64,000 nucleotides of DNA from Clostridiales bacterium (GCA_017964005.1 JAGCSR010000038.1:23126-87125), one strand, 5' to 3'. Positions 8,937-18,494 are shown, counted from the stretch's first letter. Translations and numbers: made by a program. Notes: generated from the letters alone by a model not told the origin.

Positions 8937-11303
8937 ATGAAGATAATAAGGAAGATCGGGACTGCCCTGTTGGCGGCGTCTGTTTTGTTGTCTGTTGCCG
9001 CAGGCGGATGCGCGAAGAAAGACAACAATGCACTCCTGGATGAATCGGGACTTGTCTTAAGCGGCAAGATGCCGGATAAGCTCCCTGAAGGACTTTCATG
9101 GTATGACTTCTCGGAAGATACGGCGATCTATGATTATCTGGATGAAACGGTCGGGGAATATTTCCTGTCAGATATTTCCTGGTTTAATGACCATACATGG
9201 GTCTTCTACACGGAGAAGGAATCCAGGATACCCGTTAATCACGTAACATCGTTTGATAAAGATAATAAGATGGTCACGGATTTTGTCGTCAAAGATGAAT
9301 TCGGCGATAACATAAGCATTGACCGTATGGTCTTAGGCGACCGTCTCTATATGGAAGCTTTCGATTTTGCTACACTTAAGCAATACCTTTACCCGATAGA
9401 TGAGAACACGGGAACTTATTCTCCTGATAACAAGATCGAGCTGCCCCAGGGTGCACCGGGCAATTATTCAGGCGACAGATTCGCATTTGTCGGGCAGGAT
9501 GTTGCTCTCCTCAGGGTGAACGATACTACAAGTATCGATCTTGCTGACCTTGCCACAGGTACTGTAAAGAAGAATATTCCCCTGGGGGATCTCACGGTTG
9601 ATTTCTCTATCAGATATCCCGAGGGGATCCTCAGCGCCGGCGAGAATAAAGTCGTCGTCTGGGGCAACATATCCACTAACTATAATTTCGGTGAGATAAG
9701 GTATTTGTTGGTCGATCTTGAATCAGGGAAGGTATCAGCTCTCGATGAGATGGAATATATCAATATCCCGCTTAGGAATCTTGCTTACTGCAACGGCCGT
9801 CTTGTAACCGTAACAGACGGCGGCGTTTACGACATTGATGTGAATGCCGGTACATGCAAGATGACATTGTCGTTCAACTGTTCTGTCTGCAACAGATACA
9901 TTGCCAGCAATGCGGAATTAAAGTATGCGGATGACGACAGGCTTCTGTTCAGCTACAGCTCAAGATATGTTGGCGCCAACCAGATCCCTTTTGTTCTGTG
10001 TACATTTACCAAGTCCGCAGAATACCCTGCAGCAGGCAGGAACATCATTACCGTAGCTTCAACCGAGGATCTTGATTTCAGTGTTTCCGAAGCCATAATG
10101 CGCTTTAACAAGGAAAGCGACACATCTTTTATACTCTTCGATAACCGCTATAAAGCGAACACCACTATCGACTATAAGAATACAGACAACACAGACCGCA
10201 AAGAGCAAAGCACCCTCAATTCCTATGCTCAGATCTCAGACCGTCTGTCAATGAATATCATGTCAGGTGAAGGTCCTGATATCCTGATAACGAACGGCGC
10301 GAATGAGCGTCTCTCCAATAAATCTCTCTTCATGGATCTTAACGACTATCTTACGAACGAGAGTGGCATAAACGAGTCCGATTACTTCATGAATGCCATT
10401 GAAGCTTCGAAGTTTAACGGCGCCCTTTATCAGTTCCCCATAGGATTTTATGTTGATGGTATCCTGGCTCCCAAAGATGCTGTCGGAGGTAAGAACGGAT
10501 TGACTTTTGATGAGTACAGATCAATGGTTGATAAGGAATGCAGCGGACTGGATCCCTTGTACGATCACCAGCTGTATTTCTCGAGAGCGCAGGTTGCGAC
10601 AAAGCTGTTCGCGAATACGAGCGAGAAGTTTATCAAGGACGGCAAGATCGATGTGAACAACAGTGATTTCGAAGCGATCTTAGACTACTGTAAGGAGCTT
10701 CCTGCCGAAGGATATTTCGAAGGCAAGGATGTCGACTCCGAATGGGAAGACCTGATGTACGCCCAGGAGCATATGAAGGTTCAGCCTTCGCAGGTCTTCG
10801 GCTTCTATGAGTACGAACAATTTGCCACCAAATTTGAGAATGCCATGATCGTAGGTTATCCCTCCGTTGACGGAAGACCTGCAACAGTCGGTTCCAATAT
10901 GGCTGTCTCGATCCTTTCCGCCACCAAAGATCCGGACGCATGTAAGCGGTTCCTCAGCATCCTCCTGTCGGAAGATGTCCAGATGTCGCTATACATGAAT
11001 ATCCCGATCAACAAGAAGTGTGCCAGAGATATTGCTCTTATGGAGATCGAAGAGACCAACAAGAATGTTGCCTCGAGTGAAGGCAATAAGTACGCGAAAA
11101 CAGGCGATTCTCTCGACCCCGCGCTCGCCGACAGATATATTGAACAGCTCTCTTCGGCATCAACATCGAGCTTTGTTTACCACAGCATCTCGATCATAAT
11201 CTATGAAGAGATCCCTGCGTACTTTGAAGGACAGAAGTCATTTGAGGATGTTGCAAAGATCATAAACGACAGGGCGCAGAAAGTACTTGATGAGCAGAAA
11301 TGA
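8937..11303 (+). CDS. Long extracellular solute-binding lipoprotein (family 1) with an N-terminal beta-propeller-like extension
   Basis: 788 residues. A lipoprotein signal ends AAGGC, making Cys25 the anchor. Residues of about 40-370 form an extension of repeated strands (DRLYMEAFDFATLKQYLYPID, DRFAFVGQDVALLRV, ENKVVVWGNI) that looks like a beta-propeller. Residues of about 375-780 match a family-1 ABC solute-binding protein: SEAIMRFNKES, DRLSMNIMSGEGPDILI, LMDLNDYL-like, ALYQFPIGFYVDGIL, and a closing VYHSISIIIYEEIPAYFEGQKSFEDVAKIINDR. Typical members are about 400-450 residues, so the extension is unusual. No permease or ATPase genes are adjacent. Start chosen at ATG 8937 because GGAGG lies 10 nt upstream. 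The paralogue is at 13624. Confidence 0.83.
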   Translation: MKIIRKIGTALLAASVLLSVAAGGCAKKDNNALLDESGLVLSGKMPDKLPEGLSWYDFSEDTAIYDYLDETVGEYFLSDISWFNDHTWVFYTEKESRIPVNHVTSFDKDNKMVTDFVVKDEFGDNISIDRMVLGDRLYMEAFDFATLKQYLYPIDENTGTYSPDNKIELPQGAPGNYSGDRFAFVGQDVALLRVNDTTSIDLADLATGTVKKNIPLGDLTVDFSIRYPEGILSAGENKVVVWGNISTNYNFGEIRYLLVDLESGKVSALDEMEYINIPLRNLAYCNGRLVTVTDGGVYDIDVNAGTCKMTLSFNCSVCNRYIASNAELKYADDDRLLFSYSSRYVGANQIPFVLCTFTKSAEYPAAGRNIITVASTEDLDFSVSEAIMRFNKESDTSFILFDNRYKANTTIDYKNTDNTDRKEQSTLNSYAQISDRLSMNIMSGEGPDILITNGANERLSNKSLFMDLNDYLTNESGINESDYFMNAIEASKFNGALYQFPIGFYVDGILAPKDAVGGKNGLTFDEYRSMVDKECSGLDPLYDHQLYFSRAQVATKLFANTSEKFIKDGKIDVNNSDFEAILDYCKELPAEGYFEGKDVDSEWEDLMYAQEHMKVQPSQVFGFYEYEQFATKFENAMIVGYPSVDGRPATVGSNMAVSILSATKDPDACKRFLSILLSEDVQMSLYMNIPINKKCARDIALMEIEETNKNVASSEGNKYAKTGDSLDPALADRYIEQLSSASTSSFVYHSISIIIYEEIPAYFEGQKSFEDVAKIINDRAQKVLDEQK

Positions 11304-11344
11304 TTTTCCCCGATAATCGTTTCTGATCCCGAAAAGTTTTTCCA

Positions 11345-11380
11345 GGATCCCAAGGAAACATTTCCTTGGGATCTTGTCAT
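11345..11380 (+). terminator. Strong Rho-independent terminator
   Basis: A perfect 13-bp stem (GATCCCAAGGAAA with TTTCCTTGGGATC) is followed by TTGTCATATTTGTTGTT. It ends the solute-binding protein transcript before the lipoprotein gene at 11427. Confidence 0.8.
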
Positions 11381-11426
11381 ATTTGTTGTTCTAAGTTGTC
11401 TATACAGGTAAAGGGGGTAACCGGAT

Positions 11427-12632
11427 ATGAATAACAGATCTTACGTAATGATGCGTTTTCTTGTGATAACAGTAGCTGTATCTCTTTTTGCATCGGCTGC
11501 CTGTGCATGCAATAAAGTAAATGACAAAGACACCATGCTGATCTACTTCGGTAAGGATTATATATATGACGAAGATACGGAGACATCAACGGAATATCCG
11601 GTCTTCGAATATCTCTATCCGAGCAAGGAATTCGACAATACGGACTTTGCCCGTCTGGCCGTGGTCTATAAGGGTGAATACAAGGATAACTTCAAGTACG
11701 GAGACATCGTGACCCCAAGTATTCAGATAGATATAAGTTCTTACGATCTTACCTTCCGTCAGGACGGAGAAGCTATGTGTAATCCTTATGCCGATTATCA
11801 TGAACTCGATCCTGCAACGGAGTTTACTTATAAGGGAAACGTTTACGATGACATGGAGAAAAAGACCCTGACCGTGACAAACGAAAGATACTGGACGGAT
11901 TACGAAGGGAGTTTCACGACACTTACATTGAAGGATAAGGAGAATCGGATCTATTCCTTTTCCTATATGTGGAGGAATCCGGAAGAAGGGAGACCGGATA
12001 TCTTAAACAACGGGATCGGGTGTACTGTTGATTTTGCCGTCTATAAAAACAATGCGATCTGGAAAATATCTGATACAGAAGGACCGGAAGAAGGGGAACT
12101 GATAGTTCCTGACGATAAAGGATCTTTCGATGAAGAAGCGTTCTTTATCTTCATCGGCAGGGAAGGGGGAGACCCTGTTTTTGACTACTGCACATCTGAC
12201 AGCAGCGGAACTGACGGGAACCTTGATTGTCAGCAGGTCTTCTATCAGGGAAGCCTGCCGGAAGATCTTAAGTACGGTGATGTCTTTGTCGTCAGGGATG
12301 GCGCGGTCAATATCTCAAGGACCCGCAATATCGACGATAACAGTCACGAGAGGGAATACCGCATATCGTATGAATTGGACAGAACCACCGGCCTCGAATA
12401 TATAGGCAACGGGTTTGAGATAATGCCGAAGAAAAAACTTGTCTTGGGAAGCGTTGATTATGTCGGATTTTATCTCTTCAGTTGTAATCTGGTAGAGCCG
12501 GACTACAGCGCCAAATATACTTACGACTATTACCCGACAGTTAACGAGGTTGGTCTTGATAACTTTGATCAGGGTAATCAGGTTGAATTTATATGCTATA
12601 AGAATACACTGATCCTTCCTGCCCGCCCGTGA
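11427..12632 (+). CDS. Putative lipoprotein of unknown family
   Basis: 401 residues with a lipoprotein signal (FASAACAC; Cys26 most likely lipidated). The mature part falls into two halves that look related: each opens with a short strand and a variable stretch, then KYGDIVTPSIQID in the first half and KYGDVFVVRDGAVNIS in the second, then a GxxYDDMEKKTLTV / GNGFEIMPKKKLVL segment. This suggests an internal duplication of an extracellular beta domain. No catalytic motif is seen. AAAGGGGG precedes the start. It lies between the two long solute-binding lipoproteins and may belong to the same surface system, which is inference from position only. Confidence 0.72.
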   Translation: MNNRSYVMMRFLVITVAVSLFASAACACNKVNDKDTMLIYFGKDYIYDEDTETSTEYPVFEYLYPSKEFDNTDFARLAVVYKGEYKDNFKYGDIVTPSIQIDISSYDLTFRQDGEAMCNPYADYHELDPATEFTYKGNVYDDMEKKTLTVTNERYWTDYEGSFTTLTLKDKENRIYSFSYMWRNPEEGRPDILNNGIGCTVDFAVYKNNAIWKISDTEGPEEGELIVPDDKGSFDEEAFFIFIGREGGDPVFDYCTSDSSGTDGNLDCQQVFYQGSLPEDLKYGDVFVVRDGAVNISRTRNIDDNSHEREYRISYELDRTTGLEYIGNGFEIMPKKKLVLGSVDYVGFYLFSCNLVEPDYSAKYTYDYYPTVNEVGLDNFDQGNQVEFICYKNTLILPARP

Positions 12633-12666
12633 ATACCATGCATTTATATGAGTAATATCCCCGCTG

Positions 12667-12675
12667 TGTTATAAT
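12667..12675 (+). promoter_or_regulatory. Extended -10 promoter of the esterase and solute-binding protein pair
   Basis: TGTTATAAT, 30 nt before the esterase start. It shares a longer block with the promoters at 3594 and 5222. Confidence 0.6.
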
Positions 12676-12704
12676 CGAACTGTTTGAGAGGGGAGTATAA
12701 ATGC

Positions 12705-13619
12705 ATGCGTTATCCGATAGATAAAGAACTTAAGAGTCTGTCAATATTCAGTGGTTCGATGGTGGGTCGTCTGTATCCTGTGATCAATATCGGATACAGG
12801 CTGAAAAAATGCAGGTCAGATAAAAATGTATCCGTGAGGAAATACTCCACCCCGGGATATAACGGAGCGGAGATCTCCACGTTGATCATTGAACCAAAAC
12901 AAAGCATCGGTGATCTTCCGTGCATCGTCTTCTTCCATGGCGGAGGATTTCTGATGAGCGCATCCGGATCGCATTATCAGTTGGCAAAACATTATGTGCA
13001 GAAAGCAAACTGCAAAGTGATCATGCCGGATTACAGATTATTGCCCAAGCACCGTTATCCTGTAGCTGTAGAGGATTGTTATAACACATATCTTTGGCTT
13101 CTTGAAAATGCTTCCGGGTTGGGCATCGACAAAGATCGTATCATAGTGACCGGCGACAGTGCCGGAGGAAATATCGCAAGTGCGGTGACCGTGATGCTGA
13201 AGGACCGCGGCCAGAACCTTCCCCGAGGCGCAATGCTGATCTATCCTGTTCTGGATAAAAGGATGATCACCGATTCCATGAAAAAGTATTCGGATACTCC
13301 TATCTGGGACTCAAAGTGCAACAGGATGTTTTGGGATATGTACCTTAAGGATCAGGATGCAAGTGGGGCAAAGTATGCATCTATATCAGAGATCGATCAT
13401 TTGGATTTCTTTCCGGATACATATGTTGAGACAGCGGAATTTGACTGCCTTTGTGATGAAGGGATCGAGTTTACCCGCAAACTTACAGAAGTAGGTGTCC
13501 CATCAGAGTATCATCTCGTGAAGGGGACTTGTCACGGCTTTGAGGCGGCAACGCGAAGCCATATACTTGAAGAGTGTATAATAAGACGCATAGAGTGGAT
13601 CAGGAAAGTGTGGGGATAG
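12705..13619 (+). CDS. Alpha/beta hydrolase, hormone-sensitive-lipase-like esterase
   Basis: 304 residues. It carries the oxyanion motif HGGG at residues 78-81 and the nucleophile motif GDSAGG at 150-155 (Ser152), which define the HSL (family IV) carboxylesterases. The catalytic His is probably in GTCHGFE near the end, and the acid is an Asp/Glu in the YVETAEFDCLCDEG region. No signal peptide, so cytoplasmic. Family members deacylate short-chain esters such as acetylated sugars. The ATG at 12705 is preferred to an upstream TTG at 12684 because GAGAGGGG sits about 11 nt before it and the promoter's start site would fall near 12682. The next gene starts 4 nt after its stop. Confidence 0.87.
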   Translation: MRYPIDKELKSLSIFSGSMVGRLYPVINIGYRLKKCRSDKNVSVRKYSTPGYNGAEISTLIIEPKQSIGDLPCIVFFHGGGFLMSASGSHYQLAKHYVQKANCKVIMPDYRLLPKHRYPVAVEDCYNTYLWLLENASGLGIDKDRIIVTGDSAGGNIASAVTVMLKDRGQNLPRGAMLIYPVLDKRMITDSMKKYSDTPIWDSKCNRMFWDMYLKDQDASGAKYASISEIDHLDFFPDTYVETAEFDCLCDEGIEFTRKLTEVGVPSEYHLVKGTCHGFEAATRSHILEECIIRRIEWIRKVWG

Positions 13620-13623
13620 GACA

Positions 13624-15873
13624 ATGCATAAAAAATTAAACAAAGGAAGATTGCTCAAGACATTTTCTTCATTGATGGTGCTTATTGTTTGTGCCGGTTC
13701 GATCTCTTCCTGCGTGAAGAAGGATGGATTCGATTACGGTGCAGTCAGGCACAACATGAATAAACCGAAGCATATCGCTGCCGAGGATGAATGGTGGGAC
13801 AGCACGGAGTTTTCCGTTATAGCGGATGGAGCATCTTTCGATATCAATTCCCCTGATGTGGTGGTCAACTGCAATATTAAGGCCGTAACAGAGAACAATG
13901 TATATATGTATTACGGAGGGTTCGAATACGCGGCCGATTCTGACAGGAGCATCAATGAGATAGCATGTTTCAGTATCGCTCCGGGAAGTGAAGGGAAAAC
14001 GGTCGGGCTGATCGACATCAGGTCTATTGTTCCTTCAGAAGAAGGCTTTGTTAATGATGTAGGCGGAGTCTATGAGGAGAACGGGAAGACAAAGATGATC
14101 GTCCAGATCCAGTATCTTGATACACGGGGGCTTCAAACATGCGTGTGTGATGTTGATATGTCCAAAGGTACTGTCGGGGCGTTGACCGAGATCGACTTTG
14201 ATCCCGGTTCCGACGTTGAAAACGTAACAGTAAATGATGTTGTCTTTATTAACGGAACAGCTTTCATGAAGTGCTATGCCGGCGGCTCGGGGGAAGAAGG
14301 CGGGTATTGTGTTTATGCATTGGAGGGTGATGACTGTTACAAGGTTCGGACGGACAATATCGACAATATTGATGTTTTCGAGCGATATGATGACAAGAAC
14401 ATAATAATGTCCGTTACTGTTTACGACAAGCAGGCGTACAAGCTCCTTAACACTGAAACTCTTTCCATAAGTGAGGTGCCTGATTACCGGGGAGAGATCA
14501 AAGCAGAAGGACACTGTCTGATCGCAAAGGGTGCATCGGATTCAGACCGGAAAGTCCTTTTGGATTTCAATAATACGTTATTGTCGTACAATCTCTATTA
14601 CTCCTGTCTTCCCATTGCGGTAAGTGATGACCGGATAATCATCAAAGGGAACGGTTCCGGTACGGAAAACACGATGGCAGTTCTTCATAAGGCAGATACT
14701 AATCCCAATGCGGGCAAACAGATCATAAAAGCGGCTCATCTTGAACCTGTAACGGAACTGGAAGCTGAGGGAATATGCGCTTTCAATAAGACGAACGAGA
14801 ACTATTTTGTTATAAACGATGAGGAGTACAACTACTGGAATATTTTCGATTGGGATGCTGCTGAAGTTAATTACAATGCAGAGAGGATCAGGGCAAGAAG
14901 TGAGAAAGTCAATAAACTGATGACGGATATTGCGTCCGCAGAAGGTCCTGATGTGATACTGGGAGCATCTGAATTCAGGGATATCCAAAATGATAAGTAT
15001 CTGGCAAATATAGCTTCTAAGATATCTGATCTTAACCTGAGTCCCGAAGATTATTTTACGGGTCTTATTGATGCTGCTGAAAGAAACGGAAGGAAATATG
15101 TGCTTCCTTATGATGTGTCAGTGAACGGGATCATCCTCAACAGCAGTGATGCATCGGGATTGGGTGACGGGATCAAGATACAGGATTACGGTGCTTTCGT
15201 TGCCAATGTGTGCAACGGCAAAGACCCTATGCTTTGTTATTCCGACAGACTCGACTACTTTAATCACCTGATGGGGTTAACGTTTGAATCTTATGAGAAT
15301 GATGACGGGACGATGGATTTTGATGTCTACGATTTCCGTTCTATAGCGCAATATGTATATGATAATGTTCCCGGGCAGATCTCTTTCAAAGAGGGTAAGA
15401 CGAGAGTTGTAAGTCTCGGGAATATCTCTTTTGACTTTGGCCAATACGGGCAGTCGTTCGGGGACAAGAAGCTGATAGGATTACCGTCTCCTGACGGGCG
15501 GGGACCGTACTGTACCTGTAATTCCTCAGCATCCATCACGGTGTGTTCATCCTGCGAGGGCGGATGCTGGGAATTCATCTCTTCCATGATCAATGATGAA
15601 GTGCTTAGCCATGCGGCGGGAATACCGATCAGCAGGAAGGCACTGACTTCTTCAGCTGTCAACATGACTGACGGTACGCCAATCGAACAGAATGTTATAG
15701 ATGATTACGTTGCGCTGATCGATAAAGCATCCTTCTATTACTCGACGGACTACACGATAACAAAGATCATCTCAGAGGAGATGCCTGCATATTTTGACGG
15801 GCAGAAGAGCCTGGATGCGGTGATAAAGATAATCAATGAGAGGGTAGGGATCCTGGTTAAGGAGAGAGGATGA
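13624..15873 (+). CDS. Long extracellular solute-binding lipoprotein, paralogue of the 8937 protein
   Basis: 749 residues, with lipobox ISSC making Cys30 the anchor. The N-terminal half (about 40-400) is a strand-rich extension resembling that of the gene at 8937. The C-terminal half carries the solute-binding pattern: VNKLMTDIASAEGPDVILGAS, LNLSPEDYFTGLIDAAERNGRKYVLPYDVSVNGIIL, and the tail TITKIISEEMPAYFDGQKSLDAVIKIINER, clearly homologous to the tail of the first copy. It starts 4 nt after the esterase stop, so the two are probably one transcript. No transporter membrane genes are nearby. Its 3' end overlaps the end of the convergent dihydrouridine synthase gene by 17 bp. Confidence 0.83.
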   Translation: MHKKLNKGRLLKTFSSLMVLIVCAGSISSCVKKDGFDYGAVRHNMNKPKHIAAEDEWWDSTEFSVIADGASFDINSPDVVVNCNIKAVTENNVYMYYGGFEYAADSDRSINEIACFSIAPGSEGKTVGLIDIRSIVPSEEGFVNDVGGVYEENGKTKMIVQIQYLDTRGLQTCVCDVDMSKGTVGALTEIDFDPGSDVENVTVNDVVFINGTAFMKCYAGGSGEEGGYCVYALEGDDCYKVRTDNIDNIDVFERYDDKNIIMSVTVYDKQAYKLLNTETLSISEVPDYRGEIKAEGHCLIAKGASDSDRKVLLDFNNTLLSYNLYYSCLPIAVSDDRIIIKGNGSGTENTMAVLHKADTNPNAGKQIIKAAHLEPVTELEAEGICAFNKTNENYFVINDEEYNYWNIFDWDAAEVNYNAERIRARSEKVNKLMTDIASAEGPDVILGASEFRDIQNDKYLANIASKISDLNLSPEDYFTGLIDAAERNGRKYVLPYDVSVNGIILNSSDASGLGDGIKIQDYGAFVANVCNGKDPMLCYSDRLDYFNHLMGLTFESYENDDGTMDFDVYDFRSIAQYVYDNVPGQISFKEGKTRVVSLGNISFDFGQYGQSFGDKKLIGLPSPDGRGPYCTCNSSASITVCSSCEGGCWEFISSMINDEVLSHAAGIPISRKALTSSAVNMTDGTPIEQNVIDDYVALIDKASFYYSTDYTITKIISEEMPAYFDGQKSLDAVIKIINERVGILVKERG

Positions 15874-16798
15874 TCTGATAAACGATCTCTTCGTACTCCG
15901 CGTATCTCTTTGCTTTCAGCAGGCGTTTGATATCGCGTTCCTTTCCGTCGAACAGGACCTGCCAGTAAGACCACAGCTCTCTCATCTTGAACAGGACATT
16001 GATATCAGGTGACATGACCTTCTGATATTCGTGATAGAGAGTATCGTGTAATCTCCTGAACTTCTCGAAGTCCGTTTCCGATGCTATCCCCTTAAGTTTG
16101 TCGGCAAGAGAAGGATCGGATATCAGACCTCTTCCGGTCATTACCGGATCAAGGCTGATGTTGAACTGCTTTGTCAGATCATCGTAGTCCTTTACCGCAA
16201 AGATATTTCCATTGTACACGAGAGGGTTCTTTGAATGCTCCAAAGCATATGCGAAGTGTGCTTTTCGGGGATCCCCCTTATAGAAGTCTGATCTTATCCT
16301 GGGATGAATGATCAGTTCGCTCACAGGATAATCATTGAAGATATCCATAAGATCATAGAACTCATCCGGGTTATAATAGCCGAGCCTTGTCTTGATCGAT
16401 ATCTTCATATCTTCGGTTGCGGCATAAGAGTAGATGTCATCTAAGAAACTTTGAAGTTCCGGTGTGTCCGTAAGGAATGCTGCGCCTTTGCCTTTGGCGC
16501 AGACGGTTCCGGAAGGGCATCCGAGATTCAGGTTTACTTCCCCGTATCCCATTGTATGAAGTTCTCTTGCCGCTTCGATAAAGTATTCTGACTTGCGGGT
16601 AAGTATCTGGGGGACCAGGTTTATCCCGGAGTTGTTTTCGGGGATAAGATCTTTTCTCTCGCGGGGTGTCAGGGGACACTTCTCGGAGGGAGATATAAAC
16701 GGCGCGAAGAACTTATCTGCGCTGCCGTAGATCCCGTTATAAGCATTGCGGAATATGTAACCTGTAATCCCTTCCAGCGGGGCAAGATATATCTTCAT
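15857..16798 (-). CDS. tRNA-dihydrouridine synthase family protein
   Basis: 313 residues with the Dus family signature: an N-terminal YLAPLEGITGYIFRNAY for the FMN-binding TIM barrel, then VNLNLGCPSGTVCAKGKGAAFL, where the Cys of GCPS is the conserved family cysteine. Then come ISIKTRLGY, LIIHPRIRSDFYKG and a phosphate-binding VMTGRGLISDP. The enzyme reduces uridines in tRNA D-loops using NADPH and FMN. Start taken at ATG 16798, which begins MKIYLAPLEGIT as family members do and has AAGG 6 nt upstream; the ATG at 16819 would add seven residues. It overlaps the convergent gene by 17 bp. Confidence 0.9.
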   Translation of the reverse strand: MKIYLAPLEGITGYIFRNAYNGIYGSADKFFAPFISPSEKCPLTPRERKDLIPENNSGINLVPQILTRKSEYFIEAARELHTMGYGEVNLNLGCPSGTVCAKGKGAAFLTDTPELQSFLDDIYSYAATEDMKISIKTRLGYYNPDEFYDLMDIFNDYPVSELIIHPRIRSDFYKGDPRKAHFAYALEHSKNPLVYNGNIFAVKDYDDLTKQFNISLDPVMTGRGLISDPSLADKLKGIASETDFEKFRRLHDTLYHEYQKVMSPDINVLFKMRELWSYWQVLFDGKERDIKRLLKAKRYAEYEEIVYQIILSP

Positions 16799-16903
16799 CT
16801 GAAGCCTTATGTCCTCCATGATCGACCATTCATTCTCTCGAAAACATATTTTACCCCAATATCAGATCTGTTGGGAAATAGAACTTATGCCGATACTTGT
16901 TCA

Positions 16904-16912
16904 TGCTATAAT
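16904..16912 (+). promoter_or_regulatory. Extended -10 promoter of the SPFH gene
   Basis: TGCTATAAT, 31 nt before the start at 16943. No convincing -35. Confidence 0.55.
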
Positions 16913-16942
16913 GGATAAGAATAAAAATCGGGGAAGACAAAT

Positions 16943-18043
16943 ATGGGATTTATAAGCAATATTGCCGGCACCTTGTCGGATTCAATAGAATCAGAACTTA
17001 AAGACCAGTATATCGAGACGTTCAGAACAGATTCCTTAGGTCAGGAAATACTCGTTAAACGCGCACAGCGCATGAATGCCAAAGGCTTCAATCAGGGCAA
17101 TAACGAGATAATCTCTGCAGGATCCAAGGTGATCGTTCCGGAAGGGACTTACGCTCTCATGATCGACAACGGCCAGATCGTCGATACCGTCATGGAGGCG
17201 GGTACTTATACTTGGGAGAATTCATCGTCTGCCTCTCTTCTGTCCGGAAACGTCAAAGGTGTAATGGGAGATGTTTTCGACAGGTTCAGATTCGCGGGCG
17301 AGATCCCGAAGATGCAGAGGATCTACTATGTCAACGGCCTCGAGATAATGAACCAGACCTCGAATCAATATCTTAAAGCTCCTTACCCCGATCCGGTCTA
17401 CGGGAATCTGTACTTCAAGTTCAGGATAACGTTCTCGTTCAGGATCGTAGACCCGGCCAAGTTCTATAAGCGCTCTGCCAAGGACACTACCGTGTACGAT
17501 TATATGGGATCTCCTGCCTGTCCCAAGATGCCTTTCCTGGAAGTCAGAGATCACATGGAAGAAGCCCTCAACCTCTGTGCTTCCCGTGATAAAATTCCTT
17601 TCCCCCAGCTCCTCTCCAACAAGAGCAAGCTGAGGGATGCCGTTAACGAAGCGGTATCGAAGGTGTGGCTCGAGCAGCGCGGAATGGTCGTTGCGTCCAT
17701 CGCGCTGACCGATCTGACTCTTGACGAGGCTTCAAGAAGCCGTGTCGAACAGTTTGATTCGGCGAAGATCTTTGCTGACGATCCGGATGCGCTTCAGGCA
17801 CTGGCAAAATTAGGATTCATCGAAGCCATGAACACCGCGGCCGCAAATCCGGCGGGTGCCATGACAGGTTTTGCGGGAATGGGGATGGCCGGCGCCTTCT
17901 CAGGCAGCACACAAGAGCCCGCTTCGGGCATTGACGGACAGACCGCCACGGTCCCTGCAACTTGTCCGTTCTGCGGGATACAGCTTCCTTCTCAGGGAGG
18001 GCTGGCAAACTGCCCGGCATGTAATGCGGATATCAAACAATAA
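16943..18043 (+). CDS. SPFH-domain protein with C-terminal zinc ribbon (YdjI / virion-core-like)
   Basis: 366 residues. The N-terminal two thirds (about 1-280) match the SPFH 'virion core protein' type found with YdjI in Bacillus: ETFRTDSLGQEILVKRAQRM, IVPEGTYALMIDNGQIVDTVMEAGTYTW, and LYFKFRITFSFRIVDPAKFY. A Gly/Ala-rich linker (about 290-330) leads to a zinc ribbon, CPFCG ... CPAC, at the C-terminus. SPFH proteins assemble into membrane-associated scaffolds. The zinc ribbon may bind a partner or the membrane-protein encoded 13 nt downstream. The pair is probably an operon. Confidence 0.85.
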   Translation: MGFISNIAGTLSDSIESELKDQYIETFRTDSLGQEILVKRAQRMNAKGFNQGNNEIISAGSKVIVPEGTYALMIDNGQIVDTVMEAGTYTWENSSSASLLSGNVKGVMGDVFDRFRFAGEIPKMQRIYYVNGLEIMNQTSNQYLKAPYPDPVYGNLYFKFRITFSFRIVDPAKFYKRSAKDTTVYDYMGSPACPKMPFLEVRDHMEEALNLCASRDKIPFPQLLSNKSKLRDAVNEAVSKVWLEQRGMVVASIALTDLTLDEASRSRVEQFDSAKIFADDPDALQALAKLGFIEAMNTAAANPAGAMTGFAGMGMAGAFSGSTQEPASGIDGQTATVPATCPFCGIQLPSQGGLANCPACNADIKQ

Positions 18044-18056
18044 GGAGATAAGAGGA

Positions 18057-18434
18057 ATGGCTGAAGTTAACAATATGCAGAATGATTTTTATACATTGCC
18101 TCCCAAGCCTGCAGCCCCAAATCTTCGTGGCGGCAAGCTGTCTTTGGCGGCCATGATCATGGGTATCGTAAGCTATCCCTTATCACTCGTCTCGTTATGG
18201 GCCGTATTCTGGCTCGCATATGGACGCGAGAATATGCTTGTGATCCGGATTGCATCTTTTTCCATACTGTTTGCGGTTATGGCAGTCCTTGCGATCATCC
18301 TGGGTATCATAGCCAAGAAGTTAGGTTCCAGAACAAGCATGCTTATCGTGACACTTGTAACCTCGGTCCTGACGATCCCTGTTATCGCGCTCAACGTGTA
18401 TATCCTGATCTACTACATCGGCATGACTTACTGA
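18057..18434 (+). CDS. Small DUF4190-like membrane protein
   Basis: 125 residues. An N-terminal Pro/Asn-rich cytoplasmic tail (FYTLPPKPAAPNLRGGKLS) precedes several hydrophobic segments (AAMIMGIVSYPLSLVSLWAVFWLAY, then ASFSILFAVMAVLAIILGIIAKKLG, then MLIVTLVTSVLTIPVIALNVYILIYY). The A-x-x-x-G-I-x-x-x-P/L start and LGIIA-K ending follow the DUF4190 pattern seen in Gram-positive bacteria. AAGGAG lies 10 nt before ATG 18057. It is likely co-expressed with the SPFH protein and may anchor or be scaffolded by it (inference). Confidence 0.78.
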   Translation: MAEVNNMQNDFYTLPPKPAAPNLRGGKLSLAAMIMGIVSYPLSLVSLWAVFWLAYGRENMLVIRIASFSILFAVMAVLAIILGIIAKKLGSRTSMLIVTLVTSVLTIPVIALNVYILIYYIGMTY

Positions 18435-18448
18435 TGCCGGCTATGGTG

Positions 18449-18454
18449 TATAAT
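18449..18454 (+). promoter_or_regulatory. -10 element of the diguanylate cyclase gene
   Basis: TATAAT preceded by GTG, 41 nt before the start at 18495. A short hairpin (GGAA ... TTCC) lies in the leader. Confidence 0.5.
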
Positions 18455-18494
18455 AGGGGACGGAAGTTTATTTTCCGCGGTGGAGGATTTGAGA

